64,000 bases of DNA from Paenibacillus caui (GCF_019904135.1 NZ_JAIOGQ010000012.1:1-64000); one strand, 5' to 3'. Shown: positions 35,941 to 45,191, counted from the stretch's first letter. Notes: generated by a model from the letters alone, not told the origin. Numbers and translations are program-made.

Positions 35941-36927
35941 TTGAAAACCGTATTTTCCGGCATTCAGCCGAGCGGAAAGCTTACCATTGGCAACTATATC
36001 GGAGCGATTAAAAATTTCGTCAAGCTGCAGGATGACTACAAGTGCAACTTTGTCATTGTGGACCTTCATGCTATAACCGTCCCGCAAGATCCCGAAGCGC
36101 TCAGAGAGCAGTCCGAAGCAGTCGCGACCTTGTACATTGCGGCAGGGATCGATCCTTCCAAATCCAATGTTTACATGCAGTCGCATGTACCCCAGCATGC
36201 GGAGCTCGGTTGGCTGCTGACTACGCTCACTTCAATGGGCGAACTGGAGCGTATGACTCAATTTAAGGACAAGTCGGCAGGCAAGGATTCGGTTGGCGCC
36301 GGTTTGTTTGTGTATCCGTCACTGATGGCTGCGGATATTCTATTGTTTAATACGGACCTTGTTCCGGTAGGAGAGGATCAGAAACAGCATTTGGAACTGG
36401 CGCGTGATATCGCCGGACGCTTCAATCACCGTTTCGGGAACTATTTTACGATCCCTGAGCCGTATATTCCCGAGGTGGGCGCACGCATTATGTCGCTGGA
36501 CGATGCCTCCAAGAAAATGAGCAAGAGCAATCCGAACGAAGGCAGCTATATCGCGCTTCTGGACCCTCCCGATGTAATCCGGAAGAAGATTAGCCGGGCA
36601 ACGACGGATTCGGGCCGTGAGGTAAAGTATGATCCGGCAAACAAACCGGAGGTCAGCAACCTGATCGGCATTTACAGCCAGATTTCCGGGTTGTCTGTAG
36701 CCGAAGTGGAGCAGCGGTATGAAGGCCAGATGTATGGACCGTTCAAGAAAGATCTGGCCGAAGTGGTGGTTTCGGTTCTGGAGCCGCTTCAGCAAAAATA
36801 TCGCGAAATCCGCGAATCCGGCGAAATCCGCAATATTTTACGTGAAGGCGCTGAGCGCGCCGGTGAAATCGCGGCAAAAAATTTGAAGGAAATCCAGCAT
36901 TTAATGGGATTCCTCCCAAGAGGCTAA
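35941..36927 (+). CDS. trpS: Tryptophanyl-tRNA synthetase
   Basis: The enzyme charges tRNA-Trp. The 328-residue class Ic enzyme has a HIGH-type motif PSGKLTIGNYIGA (residues 10-22) and KKMSKS near residue 195. The start is TTG with AAGGAGGAG about 8 bases upstream. Expression is set by the T-box leader ahead of it. A strong terminator follows. Confidence 0.97.
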   Translation: MKTVFSGIQPSGKLTIGNYIGAIKNFVKLQDDYKCNFVIVDLHAITVPQDPEALREQSEAVATLYIAAGIDPSKSNVYMQSHVPQHAELGWLLTTLTSMGELERMTQFKDKSAGKDSVGAGLFVYPSLMAADILLFNTDLVPVGEDQKQHLELARDIAGRFNHRFGNYFTIPEPYIPEVGARIMSLDDASKKMSKSNPNEGSYIALLDPPDVIRKKISRATTDSGREVKYDPANKPEVSNLIGIYSQISGLSVAEVEQRYEGQMYGPFKKDLAEVVVSVLEPLQQKYREIRESGEIRNILREGAERAGEIAAKNLKEIQHLMGFLPRG

Positions 36928-36970
36928 TAAGCTGACTGGCAATACCGAAAGACAGCGCTTAGGTAATTAA

Positions 36971-36997
36971 AAAGGACGCCGCCCGGCGTCTTTTTTT
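36971..36997 (+). terminator. Terminator after trpS
   Basis: GACGCC-GCCC-GGCGTC followed by seven T residues. Confidence 0.85.
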
Positions 36998-37247
36998 AGT
37001 TGGTAGACTTATTTAATCCATGTCACGAAATTGTCATACAAAAATCATGATTTCAGCGCTATATTCAAACATGATCTCCGATTAATATGATAAAGTTTAT
37101 AGCGGGGATTGAATTTAAATCTTTTTCTATTGTTAAACTGATGTTAACAAGACAAATGATTTGGAGGATATTTTGCCCTCCAAAGTTTGCTTGTCAGGGC
37201 TAGTGGCCCTCCAGTTTGAAGTTATTTGTTAGGGAGGAAAAAGTAAC

Positions 37248-38186
37248 ATGGGCAAACCATTCAGATATCAGGCAGGTTCGGATGCCGCGGCGCTGTCTGT
37301 CAGACCTACTCCGCCCAGCGAGTCTGCCACCTGGCGTGATTTCGTTGCGCTTACGAAGCCGGGAATTCTTCGGTCCAATCTCATTGCAACCTTTGCGGGC
37401 TTTTGGCTAGCTTCTTATTGGTCTCCGGATATTTTCAAGCTCATTCTGACAATGGTCGGAACCGTACTTGTGATGGCGGGAGCTTGTGTGTTTAACAACT
37501 ACTATGACCGCGAGATGGATATGAAGATGGCCCGTACCCAGAATCGGGCCCTTCCGCTTGGGAAGCTTTCGCCGAAGACCGTTTTGTGGTATGGAGCCAT
37601 TTTGGGTGCAGCCGGTCTTGCCGTGCTGTTCCTGTTCTCAGGTGTTCTGGCCGGATTATTTGGCATCGTAGGCTTGATCGTGTACGCGGGCATTTATACC
37701 ATGTGGCTGAAACGCACTTCCACGTGGAGCACTTCGGTTGGGGCCATCTCCGGTGCAATGCCGCCGGTTATTGGCTACGTGGCGGCCTCGGGCCAAATTA
37801 ACCTTGGCACTTGGATGATCTTCGCCGTTCTGTTCCTGTGGCAGCCGCCGCACTTCTGGGCGCTTGCAATCCGCCGCGTCGAGGAGTACCGTGAAGCCGG
37901 ATTCCCGGTGCTTCCAGTAGTGAAAGGGATCAAGCGTACAAAGCTCCAAATGATTCCTTATATCGCGCTGCTGCTTCCGATTCCGGCGATTATGTACGTG
38001 TACGGCTACACCGGAATGTGGTTCCTGGTCATTGGCACAGCGCTGTCGGCAGTCTGGCTGTTTATGGCCCTGAAAGGGTTCAGAAAGCAGGACGATGAAA
38101 CTTGGTCGAAGAAAGTTTTTATCTTCTCCATTAATTATTTGACGATCAGTCTGATCGTCATGCTTCTGAATACGCCGCATATGTAA
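37248..38186 (+). CDS. ctaB: Protohaem IX farnesyltransferase (haem O synthase)
   Basis: This UbiA-family membrane enzyme adds a farnesyl chain to haem B, making haem O for cytochrome oxidase. It has 312 residues and about nine membrane helices. The prenyl-diphosphate binding motif NNYYDREMDMKMARTQNR lies near residue 85, and the second Asp-rich region is in YREAGFPVLPVVKG. GGGAGGAAAAAG precedes the ATG. No cta oxidase genes are adjacent. Confidence 0.93.
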   Translation: MGKPFRYQAGSDAAALSVRPTPPSESATWRDFVALTKPGILRSNLIATFAGFWLASYWSPDIFKLILTMVGTVLVMAGACVFNNYYDREMDMKMARTQNRALPLGKLSPKTVLWYGAILGAAGLAVLFLFSGVLAGLFGIVGLIVYAGIYTMWLKRTSTWSTSVGAISGAMPPVIGYVAASGQINLGTWMIFAVLFLWQPPHFWALAIRRVEEYREAGFPVLPVVKGIKRTKLQMIPYIALLLPIPAIMYVYGYTGMWFLVIGTALSAVWLFMALKGFRKQDDETWSKKVFIFSINYLTISLIVMLLNTPHM

Positions 38187-38216
38187 GATCAGGGCAAATT
38201 GCGGAAGCTCGAAAAT

Positions 38217-38252
38217 AACGTGTCCGAGGCTGCTTGCTTCGGGCACGTTTTC
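38217..38252. terminator. Terminator between ctaB and the Toprim gene
   Basis: AACGTG..CCGA and TTCGG..CACGTT arms, followed by TTTTC; the plus-strand GAAAATA before it gives a T-rich tail on the minus strand as well. Confidence 0.65.
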
Positions 38253-38297
38253 ACTTTACGGGGTTATTTGGGTAGCGGCCAAATCATTAAGAACGGG

Positions 38298-38657
38298 TCA
38301 CAGTTCGGAAAAAGGCGGAGGATACATAATGAACTCCTCCAAACCGGCTTTCTCCAGCTGAGCGATCACATATTCGTCCGGAGTCCCCTCAACACCGGCA
38401 TAGCCCTTGCGGGTATAGATCTGTTCGGCGTCGGGAAAGGCGTCCCTAAGGATCGCCCTGATTTTTTTGCCGGAGGAATCGTTGTCCATGAACAGGTACA
38501 CTTCGTCATTGCCGACCTGCTTGCGAAGCTGCTCCAGCTTAAGACTGCTCATCGACCCAAAGGTACATACAATGTTGATTTCGGGGCTCAAAAGACGCCG
38601 AAGCTTGCCGCGGTCATTTTTACCCTCTACAATAATCGTAATTTCTGCCACATTCAT
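38298..38657 (-). CDS. Small Toprim-domain protein (YusF-like)
   Basis: The 119-residue protein is essentially one Toprim fold: IIVEGKNDRGKL gives the catalytic glutamate and LFMDNDSSGKKIR the DxD metal site. It resembles the stand-alone Toprim proteins of Bacillus (YusF) and the catalytic part of RNase M5. Nuclease or primase-like activity is likely but undefined. GAGGTGA lies upstream of the ATG. It is divergent from the DeoR regulator. Confidence 0.8.
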   Translation of the reverse strand: MNVAEITIIVEGKNDRGKLRRLLSPEINIVCTFGSMSSLKLEQLRKQVGNDEVYLFMDNDSSGKKIRAILRDAFPDAEQIYTRKGYAGVEGTPDEYVIAQLEKAGLEEFIMYPPPFSEL

Positions 38658-38801
38658 TCACCTCGCTGCAGAAGAAGTGAGCCATCTTAAGAGGCCGGTG
38701 GTGAACGGACTGTTATCTTCACCTTTTTCTATAGTGTAAACGCAAAGACCGGAATGATGCAAAACAATAACCTGATAAAAGAATTCAAGGTGGTGCGGTT
38801 C

Positions 38802-39587
38802 ATGTCCCTTTCTTATGAAGAACGTAAAAAGAAGATTCTGGAAATTCTTGCGAAGGAGGAGAAGGTTCAGGTGCCGGCGCTTGCGGAGCTTTTGAATGTC
38901 TCGGGGGAAACGATCCGGCGCGATCTTGACCGGCTGGAGAAGGAAGGAAAGCTGAAGAAGGTGTACGGGGGAGCGGTAAAAGCCGGGTCCGATTCCTGGG
39001 AGCCGCCGTTCGATCTGAAAACGTCGATGAATGCCGAGGAGAAACGGGCGATCGGAAAGCTGGCGGCCTCGCTGGTCGAAGACGGGGACAGCATCATGCT
39101 CGGCAACGGGACGACGCCTTTGGAAATAATCCGGTTTCTCGGGAGCAAGAAGAACGTGACGCTTGTTACGCATTCTGCACCCGCGATGCTGCTTGCGATG
39201 GAGCAGTTTAAGGGAAGGATTATTTTTATCGGCGGCGAGGTTAATGTGGTCCAGAAATCGGCCAACGGGGCTCTGGCTGAATGGATGCTCGATCAACTGA
39301 AGGTGAACAAGGCGTTTATTTCCGCCGGCGGCGTCTCGGGCGTAGACGGGATTACCGATTATGATTTGCAGGAAGCGAACATTTCCAGAAAAATGATGGA
39401 ACGGGCCGATGACGTCATCGTTCTGGCCGACCATACGAAGATGGGAAAAACGACTTTTGCGCATATTTGCGCTTTAAAAGACGTATCCATCATCATTTCC
39501 GACCGGTATTGTCCTGAAGAATGGAAGCGGACGCTGATGGAGAAGAACATCGAACTATGGATCGCCGGCCAGGAGGACACAGTTTGA
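38802..39587 (+). CDS. DeoR-family transcriptional regulator
   Basis: The 261 residues begin with a DeoR winged helix (RKKKILEILAKEEKVQVPALAELLNVSGETIRRDLDRLE), followed by a DeoR C-terminal sugar-phosphate domain with GNGTTPLEI and IISAGGVSGVDGITDYD-like (AFISAGGVSGVDG) motifs. The ATG at 38802 has AAGGTGGTG 6 bases upstream; the in-frame start at 38754 does not. No sugar operon is adjacent, so its targets are unknown. Confidence 0.88.
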   Translation: MSLSYEERKKKILEILAKEEKVQVPALAELLNVSGETIRRDLDRLEKEGKLKKVYGGAVKAGSDSWEPPFDLKTSMNAEEKRAIGKLAASLVEDGDSIMLGNGTTPLEIIRFLGSKKNVTLVTHSAPAMLLAMEQFKGRIIFIGGEVNVVQKSANGALAEWMLDQLKVNKAFISAGGVSGVDGITDYDLQEANISRKMMERADDVIVLADHTKMGKTTFAHICALKDVSIIISDRYCPEEWKRTLMEKNIELWIAGQEDTV

Positions 39588-39629
39588 CTGTTGACGATAG
39601 AGGAGGAAGAAGGCGTCCCCACTGCATTT

Positions 39630-39656
39630 AAGCTCCGCCCGAGGCGGAGCTTTTTG
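39630..39656 (+). terminator. Terminator after the DeoR gene
   Basis: AAGCTCCGCC-CGA-GGCGGAGCTT followed by TTT. Confidence 0.8.
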
Positions 39657-39697
39657 AACCGGGGTCCGAAGTAAAGAACCTGAATCCGCCTCAAAGT

Positions 39698-39722
39698 AAA
39701 AGCCTCACTTAGTGGGGTTATT
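39698..39722 (-). terminator. Terminator abutting the MFS stop codon
   Basis: On the minus strand AACCCCAC and GTGAGGCTT form an imperfect stem followed by TTTTAC. It starts directly after the stop codon. Confidence 0.5.
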
Positions 39723-40886
39723 TTAAAGAGCAGGCGGCGTATCCGCAGAGATCGGCTGCTTGGGCAGCTTGCGGTAAGGCGGCAGCAGGATGAGCAGCAG
39801 CATAAGCAGGACGAACGCCAAAAAGTATGGCGACCATTTCTGATGCAATTGCCCGGCAAGGATGGGGCCCAGGAAGGAGCCGAGCGACATGGCGATGGAT
39901 TGGAACGAAAACACGCTTCCCAGACGCTGTCCTCCGCTTAATTCGATAAACATGGACGATACGGCAGGAAAAATAACCCCCTTTGACATTCCCATAAGGA
40001 ACAGGGAAGCTTCCATCGGAACCGTACCAGGCATCGTCAGCGCGAAAAAACAAAGGGCGAGAGCCAGAACGCCAATCAGTGCCCTTAAATAAGGCGAATA
40101 GCGGTGAAGAAACAGCATGCTCAGAGTAACCAGGGAACCGAGGCTCAGAATCGAAAAATAGATGCCTGTATGGAGTATGCCGTTCAATCCGCCGGCGTGC
40201 AAAGGCAGCTCGAAGAAGAGAATGCCCTGCGAGCACGCCACGCCAAACGGCAGCGCATAATAATATATGGGAATTTCGGGAAGTATCGACTTCGGGCCGG
40301 CTGCCGGGAGCGCCGGGGCTGATTGACGCTGCACGAAAGCGGCTTGTCCCCGCAGGGTGAACATAGCGATGATTCCCGCAGCAATGAGCACCCAGCCGAG
40401 GGATTGAAACGTCAGGGAAAAGCCGGCCATATTCACGAGAAACGCCCCGGCTGCAGGAGACAGCACCGATGCCAACGTATGGGTGACGCCATGGCCCGCC
40501 ATCAGCTTGCCTTGGGTAACGGTATCCTTCGACAGGGAGGCCAGAAGAGCAAGGCAGGCCGGGGACAGAAACGCCAGCACAAACCCGCTGATCGAGCGGA
40601 GCCCAAGGAGCTGCCATGGCTCGGTAACGTGCGCCTGCAGCAGCAGGACAATACCTGCGGAGGTGAGGCTGAAGACGATATACCGCTTGCTCCCGTGCTT
40701 GTCGACCCCGTGTCCGGCGAGTAAATTTCCCGGCAAATGAGTGAGGGCGTAGATCCCCATCATCCAGCCGATAAAAGCGGGAGCCGCCCCGATCGACAGC
40801 GCAAAAGGCGTCAGAATCGGATACTGGGCATGCAGGTCGAAGAAGGCGATAAACATAAAGAAGTAAAGCCCGATGGCGATTTTCAT
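39723..40886 (-). CDS. MFS transporter
   Basis: The 387-residue protein has 12 predicted membrane helices. The motif A region between helices 2 and 3 reads GHGVDKHGSKR. It is probably a drug or metabolite exporter; the substrate is not evident. The ribosome site AGGAGGTGACCT precedes the ATG directly and forms the tail of an unusual 66-bp repeat array (40901-41082), so translation of this gene is likely affected by that element. Confidence 0.88.
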   Translation of the reverse strand: MKIAIGLYFFMFIAFFDLHAQYPILTPFALSIGAAPAFIGWMMGIYALTHLPGNLLAGHGVDKHGSKRYIVFSLTSAGIVLLLQAHVTEPWQLLGLRSISGFVLAFLSPACLALLASLSKDTVTQGKLMAGHGVTHTLASVLSPAAGAFLVNMAGFSLTFQSLGWVLIAAGIIAMFTLRGQAAFVQRQSAPALPAAGPKSILPEIPIYYYALPFGVACSQGILFFELPLHAGGLNGILHTGIYFSILSLGSLVTLSMLFLHRYSPYLRALIGVLALALCFFALTMPGTVPMEASLFLMGMSKGVIFPAVSSMFIELSGGQRLGSVFSFQSIAMSLGSFLGPILAGQLHQKWSPYFLAFVLLMLLLILLPPYRKLPKQPISADTPPAL

Positions 40887-40900
40887 AGGTCACCTCCTAA

Positions 40901-41082
40901 AAGTTTTGTGAAGCATAAGCTCCCTGAATATACGCCGCAACAAAACTTGCATCGGAAGCATAGGCTTGGTTTTGTGAAGCATAAGCTCCCTGAATATACG
41001 CCGCAACAAAACTTGCATCGGAAGCATAGGCTTGGTTTTGTGAAGCATAAGCTCCCTGAATACACGTCGCAGCAAAACTTTT
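40901..41082 (-). repeat. 66-bp tandem repeat array in the 5' untranslated region of the MFS gene (locus A)
   Basis: Three copies with exact 66-bp period (GTTTTGTG at 40903, 40969 and 41035 on the plus strand); the outermost is shorter and diverged. In mRNA sense each unit reads AAGTTTTGTTGCG ... GCTTATGCTTCACAAAAC. AAGTTTTGT and ACAAAACTT (plus 40940-40948 and 40901-40909) can form a 9-bp stem. The copy nearest the gene runs straight into TTAGGAGG and the start codon. The same element occurs at 63359-63560. Confidence 0.9.
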
Positions 41083-41209
41083 GCCCGTCCATAAAATGGG
41101 CCATGCTCTACTTGTACGTTAATCGGAGGCGAGTTATGCCATTTTTGAAATAAGATCGGGAGATTCCTGGCAGGGCAGGGTTAAGCTGTCCCTGGATTTG
41201 GCGATCATG

Positions 41210-41215
41210 TATAAT
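41210..41215 (+). promoter_or_regulatory. -10 element ahead of the small membrane protein gene
   Basis: TATAAT at 41210-41215, 64 bases before the ATG at 41279; no good -35. Confidence 0.4.
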
Positions 41216-41278
41216 GGATAGTGCATTCGCACCAGGATGCCTGAAATCCGCTAATTTTGTTACGGGAGTGTTGTACGG

Positions 41279-41722
41279 ATGGACTACCAAGTATGGATTG
41301 ATTTTTTCAAGCAGAATTGGCTTATTATCGTCGTCGCGCTGGTCGCGCTGGTTCTTATTGCGAACCTGGTAAAAACCGTAGTCAAATGGGTATTTATTAT
41401 TGCGATCGCTGCCTTTCTGATCGTATATAGCGGAATATCCCTGAACGATATCAGCAATGCGGTTTCGAAGGTTAAGAATGAGACGATAAGCACGATGAAG
41501 AACGAGGCGCTGAATCTGATGAAAAATGAAGCGAAGGACGCGAAATACGAGCAGGATAAGGACGGCTCTTTTACCATCATTACGCCGAACCTGGAAGTAA
41601 CCGGCGAGGCTAACAGCGATAAGGTGAAAGTTTCCCTTCGCGGGGTATCCCTCGGGGAGTGGAGCCGCGGTGATGCGCTTGAGGCCTTCATAAAGGAAGC
41701 GCAGCATCACGGCAAAGATTGA
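41279..41722 (+). CDS. Membrane protein of unknown function, 147 residues
   Basis: The protein has two close membrane segments (residues 15-31 and 37-52, LIIVVALVALVLIANLV and WVFIIAIAAFLIVYSG), followed by a soluble domain with Lys/Glu-rich helix (KNETISTMKNEALNLMKNEAK) and a beta-rich end (FTIITPNLEVTGEANSDKVKVSLRG). GGGAGTG lies upstream of the ATG. It is not a family I recognise. It lies 78 bases before the transglutaminase gene and is probably in the same operon. Confidence 0.75.
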   Translation: MDYQVWIDFFKQNWLIIVVALVALVLIANLVKTVVKWVFIIAIAAFLIVYSGISLNDISNAVSKVKNETISTMKNEALNLMKNEAKDAKYEQDKDGSFTIITPNLEVTGEANSDKVKVSLRGVSLGEWSRGDALEAFIKEAQHHGKD

Positions 41723-41800
41723 GAACGATGCCGGTTTGCTTGCCGGGAAACTTTTCCGAAAGACTGAAGACGTAAAAGCGCCAAGGAAGGGGGAACCCGC

Positions 41801-42937
41801 ATGACAGGGCTTCAACAATGGCAAGGCTATAATCTGATAAACATCTTATTGATCCTGGTTATTGCGGGATCTATTCTGCAGGGAATGCTGCGCGGCACTT
41901 CAAAATCGGCCGGAAGGCTGCTTTCGCTGCTAGGCGGAGGAATCATGACGGCGGTCAGCTTGGGGATTGCGATCCCGCTGACGGCGTTTTTGTCCCCGAA
42001 AGTACAGCAGTGGCTGACGGCCAGCGTCCAGATTCCAAATCGGGATCTTGGCAGGTGGGAACAGAGCCTGTACGCCCTGGCGGCCGCCATCCGTGATTTT
42101 CAACTGGCTCGTTATATTCTCGTCTTTTTCATATGCTACTGGGTTGTCCGGTTTTTACTCGGGCTTGTGACGATGATTCTGCCAGGAATGAGCTTGTTCA
42201 GTCTGGGAAGAAAAGAAATGCGCTCATCCTTGCTGAGCCGCTTGTTTGGTGCCTTGATCGGTGCCGTCATCGGCGCTTTCCGCGGGCTGGTGCTCATTGC
42301 GCTGCTGTTTGTCATCGTAACGATTTTTCCGGACAGCAGCTTCAGCAGGTATGTGGAAGCTTCCCCGGTATATCGTCAAGGAGCCGAGGTCATCATTGAG
42401 CCGTTATCCGGCAAATTGATCAAGGAGAAGCTCCCGGTTCTGACGCGCAATATGGAAGATGAACTGAACGGTATTTTTGAACGCAAGTATGAAATCATTG
42501 ATGCCAACATTCCGAAAGACATCGATCAGGCGGCAGCGGAGATTGTCAAAGGTGCGGACAGCGACCGGGAGAAGGCGCGTCTTCTGTACCAGTGGATCGG
42601 AACGAGAATCCAGTATGATTACGATAAAGTGAAGGATTATGAAGAGAAGAACGAATGGCATGAGCAGACGCCCAAGATGACGTTTGATACCCGAAAAGGG
42701 GTGTGCATCGACTATGCCCGCCTGTATGCCGTAATGGCCCGTTCGCAGGGGCTGGATGTGAAGGTCATCACCGGACTTGGGTTTGACGGACAAGGCGGCT
42801 ACGGGGCGCATGCCTGGAATGAGGTTTATGTAGACGAAAAGTGGATTCCTCTCGATTCCACCTGGGCGAAGAGCGGAAATTGGTTTGACCCTTCCGATTT
42901 CGCCAAAACCCATGTCCAGCAAAAAGTAATCGGATAA
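41801..42937 (+). CDS. CvpA-like membrane domain fused to a transglutaminase-like domain
   Basis: The N-terminal half of this 378-residue protein has about four membrane helices and a CvpA (colicin V production)-like layout (LLSLLGGGIMTAVSLG, GALIGAVIGAFRGLVLIALL). The C-terminal part (about 245-375) is a transglutaminase/protease-like domain with catalytic Cys in GVCIDYARL, His in GAHAWNEV and Asp in PLDSTW. It probably cuts or cross-links proteins or peptidoglycan peptides at the outer membrane face. AAGGAAGGGGG precedes the ATG. Confidence 0.85.
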   Translation: MTGLQQWQGYNLINILLILVIAGSILQGMLRGTSKSAGRLLSLLGGGIMTAVSLGIAIPLTAFLSPKVQQWLTASVQIPNRDLGRWEQSLYALAAAIRDFQLARYILVFFICYWVVRFLLGLVTMILPGMSLFSLGRKEMRSSLLSRLFGALIGAVIGAFRGLVLIALLFVIVTIFPDSSFSRYVEASPVYRQGAEVIIEPLSGKLIKEKLPVLTRNMEDELNGIFERKYEIIDANIPKDIDQAAAEIVKGADSDREKARLLYQWIGTRIQYDYDKVKDYEEKNEWHEQTPKMTFDTRKGVCIDYARLYAVMARSQGLDVKVITGLGFDGQGGYGAHAWNEVYVDEKWIPLDSTWAKSGNWFDPSDFAKTHVQQKVIG

Positions 42938-42947
42938 AACCTTGTAA

Positions 42948-42988
42948 CGAAAGGATGCTTGAAATCAAGAATCCTTTCGTTTTTTTAA
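42948..42988 (+). terminator. Terminator after the transglutaminase gene
   Basis: CGAAAGGAT and ATCCTTTCG form a 9-bp perfect stem followed by seven to eight T residues. Confidence 0.8.
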
Positions 42989-43071
42989 TTTTTGCGGGGG
43001 GGAATTGTGTTAAAATATGACATAATAACTATTCGCTGCTTTTTGAATTCTGGACACGGGAGAAAAAAGGA

Positions 43072-45093
43072 ATGAAGAAGAACAGTTACAGTGAAGATCC
43101 GCAGGCGCAGGAAGCATCGAGACAGCGGCATTTCAATATCCGGCTGAATATATTCTTTTTCAGTGCATTTGCTATTTTTACGGTTATTATCGTCAGGCTT
43201 GCGATCATCCAGTTTGTAGAAGGCCCTACGCTCACGGCCCAGGAAGGCAATCTTACGGTTAGGGACATTCCTCTTCCACCGACCCGGGGAACCATTTATG
43301 ATGCAACGGGCGCAAAGCTGGCTTACTCTACCCCTGTTCAATCCTTATATATGACTTTAATGAAAGATTACAGCAAAGGGACAGGGGCCGAGAACCGGCC
43401 CGAAGCGCTTGCGCTTGCAGCCAAAATCGTCAAAGTGTTCGATAAATATGGCGATCCCAAAGGTGAAAAGCTTTCAGCCCAGGATGTGGTGACCGCCATG
43501 GACCTGGATTCCAGAATCAGCGGCGGTTACGCGCCAAGACGGCTCAAGGAGAATTTAAGCGATGAGGAAGTCGCTTATTTTTTGGAGCATAAGGACGCTT
43601 TTCCCGGGATCGATGTGGTGGAAGAAAGCATCCGCCATTATGACCGGAGCCGGGTAGCTGTGCAAACGATCGGTTATACAAAGAAGTTTAAGGGAGCTTC
43701 CTATAGTCTGCCTCTCTATGAGAAGCTGAGAGCGATGAAAGCCCAGGATCCTTCCCTGCAGTACACGGATACCGAGGATGTCGGCTATGACGGGCTGGAG
43801 TATCAGTACCAGAAGGAGCTGCGTGGCCGCAACGGCTTCAAAAGCGTTCCTATCAATGCGCAGAATATGGTCAGCGGGCTGGCCGAAATCACGCCTCCGG
43901 AGAAAGGGAACGACCTGCATCTGACGATTAACAAAAACGTTCAGCTCCGGACGCAGCGGGCGATTACGGATCAGTTGAAGTGGCTTCATACCCATCCGGT
44001 CAGCGGCAAGCTCCATCCCAACGCCCAAACGGGCTATGCGGTGGCGATCGAAGTGAATACGGGCCATGTGATCGCCATGGCCAGCATGCCCGATTACGAT
44101 CCGAATACGCTGGATGGCTGGAATATTGAAAATTACCAGAACGGCACCATTACGCCTTACAGCTCGGGGCGGTCCGGTCATAACCTGGAATCGGTCGTAC
44201 TTCTGGGTTCCACGATCAAGCCGTTGTCCGTGCTGCTCGGCCTCAATGAAGAACTGTTCACGACGACGACCTCCTACCAGGATCGCGGGATTGCTACCTT
44301 CGGTAAAGACGGGTCGAGCGTCAGAAACTCGCAAGGCCATGTATATGGATATCTGAGAACCCCGGCGGATGCGATCCGGCATTCCTCCAACGTGTTTATG
44401 GTCGATATGATCGGCAAGAGAATGTACAGCAAATACGGAGCGGACGGAATTGCCGAATGGGATAAGTACATGAAGGAATTTGGGCTCGGGGTCTCGACGG
44501 GAATTGACCTTCCCAAGGAATATCTGGGAACGCTGGAGTACAAGAACGAAGCGGAGACGGCGCTGTCCCGTCTGGTTTATGCCTCATGGGGCCAGCAGGG
44601 CAAATATACGACAATGCAGCTGGCGCAGTACGCTGCGATGCTGGCCAACCGGGGCAAGCGGATGGAGCCCCATCTTGTCAGCAAAATTACGGACGCAAAC
44701 GGCAAGGTGGTGAAGACGTTCAAGCCCAAAGTGCTGAACCAGGTTAAGTTTAAATCCAGATACTGGAACGAAGTGATAAAAGGAATGGCCACCAACGTCA
44801 GTTCATTTGACGGTTTTCCTTATGATTTTGCCCGTAAGACAGGGACCTCCACGCAGGATGTCTACATGAACGGACAAAGAATTCAAACGGACAACGGGGT
44901 GTTCATCGCCTTTGCTCCCCGGGAAAATCCGAAGCTGGCGGTAGCTGTCGTCATTCCTGAAGGCGGATTTGGCTCTGAAAGCGCGGCTCCGGTAGCCCGG
45001 AAGATTTTTGACGCATATGACGAGGAATATGGCCTTGACGGCATACCGAAGAAAAACTTGAACATGGCTCAGGAAGCGCAGCCAACTGAATAA
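43072..45093 (+). CDS. Class B penicillin-binding protein, first of a tandem pair
   Basis: This is a transpeptidase that cross-links peptidoglycan. The 673-residue protein has a short cytoplasmic N terminus, one membrane anchor (about 23-45) and a pedestal/dimer domain with TRGTIYDATGAKLAYS, then the transpeptidase domain. The active serine is S380 in STIK, SxN is at 438-440 (SSN) and KTG at 589-591. It resembles PbpA/PbpH of Bacillus rather than SpoVD (no PASTA domain). A closely similar copy lies 98 bases downstream. Confidence 0.93.
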   Translation: MKKNSYSEDPQAQEASRQRHFNIRLNIFFFSAFAIFTVIIVRLAIIQFVEGPTLTAQEGNLTVRDIPLPPTRGTIYDATGAKLAYSTPVQSLYMTLMKDYSKGTGAENRPEALALAAKIVKVFDKYGDPKGEKLSAQDVVTAMDLDSRISGGYAPRRLKENLSDEEVAYFLEHKDAFPGIDVVEESIRHYDRSRVAVQTIGYTKKFKGASYSLPLYEKLRAMKAQDPSLQYTDTEDVGYDGLEYQYQKELRGRNGFKSVPINAQNMVSGLAEITPPEKGNDLHLTINKNVQLRTQRAITDQLKWLHTHPVSGKLHPNAQTGYAVAIEVNTGHVIAMASMPDYDPNTLDGWNIENYQNGTITPYSSGRSGHNLESVVLLGSTIKPLSVLLGLNEELFTTTTSYQDRGIATFGKDGSSVRNSQGHVYGYLRTPADAIRHSSNVFMVDMIGKRMYSKYGADGIAEWDKYMKEFGLGVSTGIDLPKEYLGTLEYKNEAETALSRLVYASWGQQGKYTTMQLAQYAAMLANRGKRMEPHLVSKITDANGKVVKTFKPKVLNQVKFKSRYWNEVIKGMATNVSSFDGFPYDFARKTGTSTQDVYMNGQRIQTDNGVFIAFAPRENPKLAVAVVIPEGGFGSESAAPVARKIFDAYDEEYGLDGIPKKNLNMAQEAQPTE

Positions 45094-45191
45094 AGGTTAT
45101 CCTGGCAGGGAAATTCGCAGACAGGATCAGCCTTATGCTAGAATAGAGATGCAGCATCAAGATTATAGAAGGTAGGGTTAGAGAACAGAGC

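Noticed and set aside
39718-40893. 391-residue frame on the same strand as the MFS gene
   Set aside because: It is the second frame of the MFS gene. It is Arg/Cys/His-rich, whereas the MFS frame has membrane helices and a ribosome site.
40901-41082. CRISPR array
   Set aside because: The whole 66-bp unit is conserved, with no unique spacers, only three copies and no cas genes.
40883-41104. A minus-strand frame encoding a cysteine-rich repeated peptide across the locus A array
   Set aside because: The period of 66 is a multiple of three, so any open frame stays open. Locus B has a 65-bp step that breaks it, and the frame runs over the MFS ribosome site.
41136-41153. Five-codon leader peptide with GGAGG upstream of the 147-residue membrane protein
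   Set aside because: It is too short to judge, and the downstream -10 element at 41210 places it outside the likely transcript.
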